A stretch of DNA of 13,959 bases from an uncultured bacterium (lineage in GTDB: Bacteria > Bacillota > Clostridia > Lachnospirales > Lachnospiraceae), in the NCBI GenBank assembly GCA_947088515.1, contig CAMUHA010000079.1, forward strand, positions 1-13,959, given 5' to 3'. The translations under genes were made by a program, and so were the position numbers. The notes below the pieces were generated by a model. The model was given only the letters and a program-made list of their open reading frames with translations, was not told the origin of the DNA and did not search any database. Of the stretch, positions 1 through 6,682 are shown in pieces; position 1 is the first letter of the stretch, and every line of letters begins with the position of its first letter.

Positions 1-604
1 ACAGCAGCGTTGTCCCAAGAACAAACCCGTTCACTCCCTTAGGCGCGTATTCCAGTATCTTATCTGCACTGCATGCCCCGTCCCAATATATCTTTATATT
101 CATCTCGTCCTTTAATGCCAGAAGCTTTGTGATTTTTCTGCCCACATAGGGCAGATACATCTGTCCTGCATTCCCAGGATTCACTGACATGACAAGCACC
201 TTTTTTACAATTCGCAGCATTTCCATAATCGTCTCTATACTTGTCCCAGGATTGATGGCAATTCCAGGAATCATTCCTGCGTTAATAATACTTTGCAAAG
301 TCGTGGACGGATGATATTCCGCCTCCGGATGGATATATACAGTATCACCTTTACGGAGATTCTTCAAAAACAATCCTATATGGTTATTGGGATGTTCGAT
401 CATCAGATGGATATCTAACGGCTTCGCGGCCGCCCTTGCTATATAAGCCATATCGTTTAGAGACATTGCAAAATTAGGAACATATCTTCCATCCATAATA
501 TCAATATGTAACGAATCAATCCCTCCCTGTTCCAGGTCATGCACTTCTTTTTCCAGGTTTCCATAATTTGCGCACATCATTGAAGCCATTAATTCAAACT
601 GCAT
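1..604 (-). CDS. rpe: Ribulose-phosphate 3-epimerase family protein, C-terminus cut by window edge
   Basis: TIM-barrel pentose-5-phosphate 3-epimerase family; the usual reaction is D-ribulose 5-phosphate to D-xylulose 5-phosphate in the cytoplasm. I translated it by hand: 201 codons are visible and about 20 C-terminal residues lie off the left edge. Visible family marks are Ser8, LHIDIMDG (His33, Asp35), IHLM (His66), MSVNPG (139-144) and WDG (Asp175), so the metal and catalytic residues are kept. Two loops differ from the usual housekeeping form: NPGNAGQ instead of NPGFGGQ, and WDGAC instead of VDGGI. Two in-frame ATGs exist, at 610 and 604. The AGGGGG site at 611-616 abuts the first but lies 6 bases from the second, so 604 is chosen. 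The start overlaps the end of the glycosyltransferase gene by 11 bases. Its position in a glycan operon suggests a dedicated paralogue supplying a pentose or pentitol precursor, but that role is inferred. GC is clearly higher than in the other genes. Confidence 0.9.
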   Translation of the reverse strand, partial: MQFELMASMMCANYGNLEKEVHDLEQGGIDSLHIDIMDGRYVPNFAMSLNDMAYIARAAAKPLDIHLMIEHPNNHIGLFLKNLRKGDTVYIHPEAEYHPSTTLQSIINAGMIPGIAINPGTSIETIMEMLRIVKKVLVMSVNPGNAGQMYLPYVGRKITKLLALKDEMNIKIYWDGACSADKILEYAPKGVNGFVLGTTLL

Positions 605-2306
605 AATCATCCCCCTGCTGTTCATCACTTTCTTCGAGCCTGGACCTTAACACCGTCATTATACATTGAGAGATTGCACAATATTCTTTATTATTTAAAT
701 GCCAGGGATAACATCCGTGCTTAAAAAACTTATCTGTATAGTAAAACGCATTATCTTTTGTCTCCCAGACAAGCGCTCCCTGCATATGTTCAGCAAAATA
801 ATTATATTTTTTTTCAAGTATCTGATTCTGCCTTCTTATTTCATCAATATTTTCAAATGGCGTCAGCTTTCCGTTCTCGTCCAGAATGTTCTCACACAGA
901 TAATTTTTAACCAGAATAATACTCTCCGCATGGACATAAACTTCCAGCAATTTTATGAGTTTATCACATGATTCCTTCCACAGCTCCCATGTTTTGCTGC
1001 TGTCCATATCCAGAACTTCATAGGAAATTCCCAGCTGGTCTGATATTTCAAGAAAAGCATCGCTTATTGTAAAATAACTATCCTCAATTTTCCCTGTGTC
1101 AAACCTTTCCTCCAAAAAATCTATCATCAAATAGTCAATGTCATGAAATTCGCATTTATTTTTGTTCTTCAGACACTTAGTAAAATCCTGTATTAGATGT
1201 TTTTGTCTGTATTCACTTTTATGGGACAAATCCAGCCCGAATACTTCTTTATATCCATCTGACATCATACTGATAACATTGGAAAAGCTATAATGATTAT
1301 CCAGAAATTCCGGTGTTCCCACCTGCATCATCATTTTAGCCACAATCATCAGATTGTAACTGCCAATCACACATATATTATATCTTCCAAAAATATTCGT
1401 ATCTATTCTTCCTGTCCTGCAGTAAGAAGAAAAATGAGGATTGACCGTAAGCAAATTAATGTCAAAGTTTTTTTGCAAAATATCCTCATATCTTTCATAG
1501 CAGACTTTATAATACTTGGTTAATATCGGATAGATTTGGCGCATAATAACAACTGCTCTTTCTGTAATGATGCGCTGTAATATTTCCTTCCATTTTTCAA
1601 ATATTCCCCGCTCTTTAAAACTGGTAAGTAAATAATCTATGGCTTTAAATCTGTCATCAATAAAATTTATATTATGAATCGTACTGGATTGTCTGTAACG
1701 GTAAAAATATAACCTTTCATTTACACAGGCAACCTTATCTGAAAGAGCAAATATAATAGGAATTATTGCAAAATCTTCAAACTTTATATCTGGCTGCTCT
1801 ATTTTGTTGTGCAGCAAAAAATCCTTGCGGTAGAGCTTTCCCCACATTGTATATTTCACTGAAACAATAAATTCCGGTTCCTGCATAACTCTGACACATT
1901 TTTTTCCTAAATCCTGTAACGAAAAATCTGATATTTTACCTCCGGGCAATTCTACATCCGCATCACAGACGGCAATATCCGCCTCCATATCAAGAATTGC
2001 ATTTAGCAGAAGTTCCACCATGTTCTCATAAATCCAGTCATCTGAATCCACGAAAGTTACATATTCTCCCTTTGCCTCTTTTAAGCCCATATTGCGGCAC
2101 AGCGCCTGCCCCTCATTCTTTTTAGTGATTACACGTACTCGTTTATCCTTCTCTGCCCACAAATAACAAATTTCGCCGGAACGGTCTGTTGACCCATCAT
2201 TAATCAGCAGTATCTCCAAATCCTTGTAGGTCTGATTTACTATAGAGCCTATGCACTCATCCAGATATGCTTCCACATTATAAACAGGAACTATTATACT
2301 TACCAT
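594..2306 (-). CDS. Family 2 glycosyltransferase fused to a DUF6270-like (SGNH-like) domain
   Basis: Residues 1 to about 210 are a classic GT-A family 2 glycosyltransferase: IIVPVYN at the N-terminus, NDGSTD at 36-41, the metal/nucleotide motif DSDD at 87-90, and an acidic ED at 177-178. It would transfer a sugar from a nucleotide donor to a growing glycan at the cytoplasmic face. The enzyme is 570 residues, far longer than a lone GT2 domain. After a linker, the C-terminal half (about 308-550) resembles DUF6270 of capsule loci: a strand ending in IGSYN (314-318), DFLEER (396-401) and WHLN near the end (535-538). DUF6270 may be hydrolase or acyltransferase-like (SGNH type), but its activity is not established and the usual Ser/Cys after GS reads Tyr here. 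No transmembrane segment is obvious. The start has AAGGAG 8 bases upstream, and the gene begins 14 bases after the dehydratase beta subunit. GT2 assignment is firm; the C-terminal domain is tentative. Confidence 0.92.
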   Translation of the reverse strand: MVSIIVPVYNVEAYLDECIGSIVNQTYKDLEILLINDGSTDRSGEICYLWAEKDKRVRVITKKNEGQALCRNMGLKEAKGEYVTFVDSDDWIYENMVELLLNAILDMEADIAVCDADVELPGGKISDFSLQDLGKKCVRVMQEPEFIVSVKYTMWGKLYRKDFLLHNKIEQPDIKFEDFAIIPIIFALSDKVACVNERLYFYRYRQSSTIHNINFIDDRFKAIDYLLTSFKERGIFEKWKEILQRIITERAVVIMRQIYPILTKYYKVCYERYEDILQKNFDINLLTVNPHFSSYCRTGRIDTNIFGRYNICVIGSYNLMIVAKMMMQVGTPEFLDNHYSFSNVISMMSDGYKEVFGLDLSHKSEYRQKHLIQDFTKCLKNKNKCEFHDIDYLMIDFLEERFDTGKIEDSYFTISDAFLEISDQLGISYEVLDMDSSKTWELWKESCDKLIKLLEVYVHAESIILVKNYLCENILDENGKLTPFENIDEIRRQNQILEKKYNYFAEHMQGALVWETKDNAFYYTDKFFKHGCYPWHLNNKEYCAISQCIMTVLRSRLEESDEQQGDDYAV

Positions 2307-2320
2307 TTATCCAACTCCTT

Positions 2321-3439
2321 TTAAAGTCTGACCATTTCCTGAAAAGTCTGAACAGCAGTTGACGCCTGTCCATAATTTCTCACCTGTTTATCAACCTCAA
2401 TAGACAGCATGGGAATATTGTTTTCTTCCATTTTTTTCTGTATCAGCGGATAATCATATTCTTCCGGGTCACAAAACTTTGTCATTAGCATAATTACCCC
2501 GTCTGCATTATTTTCCTTTACCAAATTTAAAATATACTCGTCTCTTTTAACCATCCCGCCTATTACCGTGGAGCATCCATACATATTTAAGTACTGATGT
2601 ACCAAAGAACCAACCAAATCCTCCTCTTCCATTACATCAACTCTGAATTGTCTGGACTCGTGCGCAACATCGTCCGCCACAACAGCAATCTTATTATTTT
2701 GGAAAATTTCTAATAAATCCTTACTGTCAGCAATAATTCCTGTTGTCACTACCCGGATTCCCCTAAAAATTTTGGGGGTACACTCTTCTATTTCATTTAT
2801 TAGTTTTTTTACCAATTCGGTGTGTTCCTTTTTGTCCATAAAGTAAGCACTTTTAATAACATAACTGCGATGCAGTGGGGAAACTTCTCCCGGATGTGCC
2901 GCTGCTGCACAAATAAATTTTCTCATTACAGCATTATGTTCATTATATACAGCTATTGCCTGTCTTAGCTTGTCATCCTTAAGCTCCTGTCCACTTATTT
3001 TTTCCAGTTTTCCAATTATATTTTGATATTGCGCATATAAAAATGGATAGGCCCCTTTACTCTCTCTGTTTTGGGGATAGTTTACAGGAATAATATCAAT
3101 ATCAGGAACCGCATATTTCCAATTCTGCGTTGCACATTTTAGCGAATCGCACAAAGTTGTAATCATGACAGCTGATACCCCATTGTAAACGCCGTTTAAC
3201 GCCAGTTCAAAATTTGTCTGTAAAATCCCGCATACATATGCCGGGAAAAAATTTTTAGACAATTTAACTTCCATCTCGCTTCCCCACATGCCAAAAGGAA
3301 TCATATCTAATGCGTATATAATTTGTTCCGGAATATATAAAGGAAAACAGCCAATTATTTTTTTATTTTTCTCAATATACTCACTCATTTTTCTTCCGGG
3401 TGAGTTAACCACATCCTCAAAAGGTTTAAAATTTATCAT
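2321..3439 (-). CDS. 2-hydroxyacyl-CoA dehydratase family, beta-type subunit (HgdB/FldC-like)
   Basis: This is the beta-type subunit of an activase-dependent radical dehydratase that removes water from a 2-hydroxyacyl thioester using a [4Fe-4S] cluster per subunit. Family marks are GCFPLYIPEQI near residue 30, MWGSE at 51-55, CDSLK with Cys97, QNWKY at 105-109, ADDVAHESR around 255-263, and KFCDPEEYD with Cys323. With Cys70 this gives the three conserved cysteines expected for a cluster with one open iron site. The length of 372 residues is normal for the family. The start abuts the preceding stop (TAA then ATG), with GAGG 7 bases upstream. Its alpha partner lies two genes upstream, separated by a DUF1796-type gene, whereas the subunits are normally adjacent. 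The benzoyl-CoA reductase B/C subunits are relatives and cannot be excluded from sequence alone. The substrate is unknown. Confidence 0.9.
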   Translation of the reverse strand: MINFKPFEDVVNSPGRKMSEYIEKNKKIIGCFPLYIPEQIIYALDMIPFGMWGSEMEVKLSKNFFPAYVCGILQTNFELALNGVYNGVSAVMITTLCDSLKCATQNWKYAVPDIDIIPVNYPQNRESKGAYPFLYAQYQNIIGKLEKISGQELKDDKLRQAIAVYNEHNAVMRKFICAAAAHPGEVSPLHRSYVIKSAYFMDKKEHTELVKKLINEIEECTPKIFRGIRVVTTGIIADSKDLLEIFQNNKIAVVADDVAHESRQFRVDVMEEEDLVGSLVHQYLNMYGCSTVIGGMVKRDEYILNLVKENNADGVIMLMTKFCDPEEYDYPLIQKKMEENNIPMLSIEVDKQVRNYGQASTAVQTFQEMVRL

Positions 3440-4441
3440 TTATATTCCTCTATTCTGCAAAATATCTTCTAATGACAACGCTTGCGCTGACGGCTCAATA
3501 TTGCCTATTATTCTTTGTACCTTTTGTACATCATGAGCAGTCGTAATGATAACCTGTTTGTCCCTTAAATCTGCATCATCAATTTTGAGTACTGGTATAT
3601 CATCCACATATGTTCCTGCCTTAAAAACATCCACAAAAGCAGTTACTTCACAGTTTCCCTTTAATTTTTCGTATAAAAATATTCCCAGGTCCCCTGCTCC
3701 GTAAATTACAACAGGCCCTTTACCAATCCGCAATTCTCCTTTAAGCCTGATTAAATCACACAGTGTTTGAAACCTTAGGCTTGCAGCCCTATAAATATCT
3801 TCCTCTTTTTTGGCGTCAAAAGCTACATTTCTTAAAAGTTTTCGTGAATCATAATGACTTGCGCAGAAATCCAGAAATTCTTCCGCTCCATCAAAGTAGC
3901 TTCTTAGAGCCTCTCTGTTTCCTCCCGTCTTATATGGGTTAAAAATAAACGACCGGAACTTCAAAGGCAGCCTGCCTATTTCATTTTTCACCAAAAAGAC
4001 AATCTCATTTTCATTGCAGTTCTTTTTTATGACTGACTGTATATATTCGCTGTGCCTGTCTATATATTCAATTTCATTTTCTGACACAACAATACGGATA
4101 AAACAAGTAGCTTTTTGTGTTCTTTCCAGAAATCTGATAATTTTTTTCTGATATTTTTCCTGCAGTTTATCATATGCAGTTTCAAACGGAAATTCTTTAT
4201 CGTGCATAAAAATAAACTTGCTGCTAATATCATAAAACATTTTGGGACTGTTTTCATAACGGGCCAAATTGTCCTTTAGCATAAAGCCGCAAAAATCATT
4301 TTCCATGTAGTGGAGCACATATTTAAAATCATATGTAATCAGCCAGTCAAACACCCCTGAATAACTTCGCAGTCCATATTTCGACATGGAAGATGCTGTA
4401 GGACATAATGTTCCCAATGAACAAAAATCTTCAAATATCAT
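3440..4441 (-). CDS. DUF1796-like putative cysteine peptidase fused to a Rossmann-like NAD/sugar-binding domain
   Basis: Residues 1 to about 200 resemble DUF1796, a putative papain-like family found in glycan loci. Visible marks are the SLGTLCPTA motif with Cys13 as candidate nucleophile, the GLRSYSGVFDWL segment (23-34) that matches the family's LRxxSxPFDW, and MHD with His80. A second domain from about 242 to 330 has the glycine-rich loop VIYGAGDLG (245-253), then AFVD (268-271), DIPVL (281-285) and VIITTAHD (297-304). That is the pattern of the N-terminal Rossmann domain of PglD-like and nucleotide-sugar-binding proteins. The gene abuts the dehydratase alpha gene before it and the beta gene after it as TAA-ATG on both sides. 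It therefore sits between two subunits that must assemble together. Whether it acts on the glycan, the acyl group or a protein is not known; peptidase activity is only a family prediction. Confidence 0.8.
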   Translation of the reverse strand: MIFEDFCSLGTLCPTASSMSKYGLRSYSGVFDWLITYDFKYVLHYMENDFCGFMLKDNLARYENSPKMFYDISSKFIFMHDKEFPFETAYDKLQEKYQKKIIRFLERTQKATCFIRIVVSENEIEYIDRHSEYIQSVIKKNCNENEIVFLVKNEIGRLPLKFRSFIFNPYKTGGNREALRSYFDGAEEFLDFCASHYDSRKLLRNVAFDAKKEEDIYRAASLRFQTLCDLIRLKGELRIGKGPVVIYGAGDLGIFLYEKLKGNCEVTAFVDVFKAGTYVDDIPVLKIDDADLRDKQVIITTAHDVQKVQRIIGNIEPSAQALSLEDILQNRGI

Positions 4442-5623
4442 TTACTTCGACTCCATCAATTCATAAAAACCCTGTAATCTGGTATCATACTGCGCCTCCG
4501 AAAAGCACTGCTTATCTGCCTGATCCCCATCAAAAGTAATAATTGGAATCTGCTCCTTGTCCTTTATCTGACGGATCATCTCATACATAATTCCGCTCCA
4601 TATTTTACAGCTTCTGCTCATATGCACCAGCATCCCATCACATTTTTTCTTTCGGATTTCCTCAAGCCTCATATCTCTGGCCCGTTCCAGGCTCACTGCA
4701 TTTGGAACATATGTATAAGCTTTAAGCATTTCGTCAAAGGTGTTATATTCTATCCCATAAGCGTTTGTGTATATGGCTCCCACCATATTAATCCCATATC
4801 CTGCAAAACTGACAGACAGCTTTGCCAGCCCCGACCAGCAGCAAATCCCTTCATACAATACCCTGTATTTATAATCAATTTTGTTTTTAATTTTATACTT
4901 TTCGTTTTTTTCTTTTATTTCATCATACAAAAGCTGTAATGCTTCAACTGTCTCTTTTCTCCCACGCTGACACACAACAAGTCCCATATAATTAAACAAA
5001 TCTGTTCCCCGCAAAGCAGTAGTATCCTCTATCAGTAAATCTGAAATCTGATTCCACAGCTTTCCGGCCTGATTGGAAATTGACATAACATCATTAAATT
5101 TTTGTCTGTTAAACTTATGTCCCGTAATATTTTCCAGCTCCTTAATCGCTTCATAAAACTGCTCTTTTATATATGTCAGTCTGATATCATCTGTTTCATA
5201 TTCTGTATTGTACGGCACATCTATCAGTATCAATGGAATTTCAAATCTTTGTTCCAGATATTTATACCATTTCATTAACTGATGACAGATATTACTGCAG
5301 CAAAGTAAATAATCCGGTTCAGGAATTTTCTCACTTATCATCTCATTATCAAAAGAATAGCCTATATTGACCTTTGCATAAGAACAAATATCATTTGAAA
5401 ATCCACAGGCTTCCGCTTTTTTGCAGCAGGCCATATCTTCCCCTTTTACAGCCGCTGTTGCCGAATGATTTTCCGGATATATCACACATAAGTCCATTGC
5501 CTGGACAATTTCCTGCGGAAAGTTGGATGTTACCCACCCCACCTTTTCTCCATTGTTCTTTGCAGTTATGGCCTCCTCATAATACTTTTTCACCAAAAAG
5601 TTTATCTGCTCTTTTGCTTTCAT
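4442..5623 (-). CDS. 2-hydroxyacyl-CoA dehydratase family, alpha-type subunit (HgdA/FldB-like)
   Basis: Alpha-type subunit of the radical dehydratase. Numbered from the chosen start (393 residues), the marks are YPENH around 49-53, NDICSYAKVNIG with Cys80, CSNICHQLMKWY with Cys113, IDVPY at 134-138, HMSRSCK with Cys339, FDGDQAD at 364-370, and a C-terminal DTRLQGF. The three cysteines are the expected cluster ligands, and RSCK followed by DGDQAD is typical of this subunit. The reading frame is open up to 5674, but ATGs at 5629 and 5623 are much better starts. AAAGGGG at 5631-5637 is 7 bases from 5623 and only 1 from 5629, so 5623 is preferred. The gene therefore starts 47 bases inside the activase gene, which implies translational coupling and matched expression. 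No CoA transferase gene accompanies it, unlike the fermentative loci of this family. Confidence 0.9.
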   Translation of the reverse strand: MKAKEQINFLVKKYYEEAITAKNNGEKVGWVTSNFPQEIVQAMDLCVIYPENHSATAAVKGEDMACCKKAEACGFSNDICSYAKVNIGYSFDNEMISEKIPEPDYLLCCSNICHQLMKWYKYLEQRFEIPLILIDVPYNTEYETDDIRLTYIKEQFYEAIKELENITGHKFNRQKFNDVMSISNQAGKLWNQISDLLIEDTTALRGTDLFNYMGLVVCQRGRKETVEALQLLYDEIKEKNEKYKIKNKIDYKYRVLYEGICCWSGLAKLSVSFAGYGINMVGAIYTNAYGIEYNTFDEMLKAYTYVPNAVSLERARDMRLEEIRKKKCDGMLVHMSRSCKIWSGIMYEMIRQIKDKEQIPIITFDGDQADKQCFSEAQYDTRLQGFYELMESK

Positions 5624-6419
5624 AGTCATGCCCCTTTTCTTCCTTATATATCTGATATCCAAAAAGAGCTGCACCTATAGCTCCGTTCAGCTGACAATAT
5701 TCATTCGCATAGACCTTTGTATGCAGTGTTTCTTCCATTGCCTTTATAATCCCCAGGTCATGGGCGACTCCTCCTGTCAGAACCACGTCATCTTCCACGC
5801 CAACTCTTTGCGCTAAAGTTCCTACCCGGCTTGCTATGGAGCGGTGTACACCTGCAAGAATATCTTCCCTTTCCACAGCGTTTGCCAGATACGAAATTAC
5901 TTCCGTTTCTGCAAAAACCGTACATGTGGAGCTAATGTCTATTTTTTGTCTGGACATAGCGCTTTTTTGGGAAAACTCTGATATTGAAATATTAAGCACT
6001 CTGGACATAACTTCCAAAAAACGCCCTGTGCCTGCTGCACACTTATCATTCATTAAAAAATTTTTCATCTTCCCATTTTCATCAATTTTAAGTACTTTTG
6101 CATCCTGTCCTCCTATATCTATGACAGTTTTAACATTGGGGTACAAAAAGACAGCTCCTTTTGCATGACAGCTTAACTCACTAATCTGGTCGTCCGCCCT
6201 TTGATATGTATTTCTCCCATAACCTGTTGCCACAACAAAGGCTATATTGTCCCAATTTATGTCTGACTTCTTAAATAACTTGTCTATTACCGTATCCGGC
6301 CCCTCTGTCCCTGCTCCTAAAAATACAACATCATGCGCTACAATATCATCTCCATTTTTCATGATTACAGCTTTGGATGCTGTGGACCCAATATCAATTC
6401 CTAAAGTAAAAATATCCAT
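5577..6419 (-). CDS. 2-hydroxyacyl-CoA dehydratase activase (HgdC/FldI-like ATPase)
   Basis: An ASKHA-fold ATPase of the BadF/BadG/BcrA/BcrD family. In this family a homodimer holds one [4Fe-4S] cluster and uses ATP hydrolysis to inject a low-potential electron into the dehydratase. Visible marks are the phosphate-1 loop GIDIGSTASK (7-16), ATGYGR (64-69), the second loop IDIGGQDAK (100-108), NDKCAAGTGRF with Cys127, SSTCTVFAETEVIS with Cys166, and LTGGVA (214-219). The two cysteines are the conserved cluster ligands. At 280 residues it is slightly longer than the usual 260-270, the excess being a charged C-terminal tail. The start has GGAG 8 bases upstream, and the gene begins 20 bases after the ACP gene and overlaps the alpha-subunit gene. 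Presence of activase plus both subunits makes the dehydratase system complete apart from its electron donor. Confidence 0.95.
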   Translation of the reverse strand: MDIFTLGIDIGSTASKAVIMKNGDDIVAHDVVFLGAGTEGPDTVIDKLFKKSDINWDNIAFVVATGYGRNTYQRADDQISELSCHAKGAVFLYPNVKTVIDIGGQDAKVLKIDENGKMKNFLMNDKCAAGTGRFLEVMSRVLNISISEFSQKSAMSRQKIDISSTCTVFAETEVISYLANAVEREDILAGVHRSIASRVGTLAQRVGVEDDVVLTGGVAHDLGIIKAMEETLHTKVYANEYCQLNGAIGAALFGYQIYKEEKGHDYESKRADKLFGEKVL

Positions 6420-6439
6420 TTTGCAGTCTCCATATCATT

Positions 6440-6682
6440 TTAGTTTACATATTTTTCTATAAGATGAATCATTGCCCCTACATTTTTTAAGGAAGTATAT
6501 TCTTCCATTTTAAATTTGACTCCAAAACATTTTTCAATTGCAATAACAAGATTAACATGCACCAGAGAATCCCATCCTTCTACATCCGCCGCTGTTGTTT
6601 CATCTGAAACAGTAAGCTCCTCATCATCAAATATATCCCTGAAAATTTCATTGACTTTTTTATAAATTATCTCTTTTTCCAT
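6440..6682 (-). CDS. Acyl carrier protein
   Basis: An 80-residue acyl carrier protein. The phosphopantetheine site is EGWDSL with Ser39, followed by the typical helix VHVNLVIAIEKCFGVKF and a short C-terminal helix. GWDSL rather than GADSL is common in dedicated ACPs outside fatty acid synthesis, including those paired with FkbH proteins. The frame extends upstream to a TTG at 6703, but the ATG at 6682 is preferred because GGAG lies at 6693-6696, 10 bases away, and the protein then has normal ACP length. The gene starts 23 bases inside the FkbH-like gene, which argues for coupled synthesis and a functional pair. It is likely to carry the acyl group that the FkbH-like enzyme loads. No phosphopantetheinyl transferase is visible, so modification would depend on an enzyme encoded elsewhere. 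Confidence 0.93.
   Translation of the reverse strand: MEKEIIYKKVNEIFRDIFDDEELTVSDETTAADVEGWDSLVHVNLVIAIEKCFGVKFKMEEYTSLKNVGAMIHLIEKYVN

Noticed and set aside
4060..4257. Minus-strand 65-codon frame inside the DUF1796-type gene
   Set aside because: An out-of-frame shadow with no independent ribosome binding site or motif.
2321..5623. Benzoyl-CoA reductase B/C subunits
   Set aside because: They are related, but the alpha and beta motif sets fit dehydratases better, and no aromatic degradation gene is nearby. Not fully excluded.
5646..5660. A 15-base sequence also found at 13873-13887
   Set aside because: Both copies encode GYQIY in frame near a C-terminus; shared codons explain the match and no longer repeat surrounds it.
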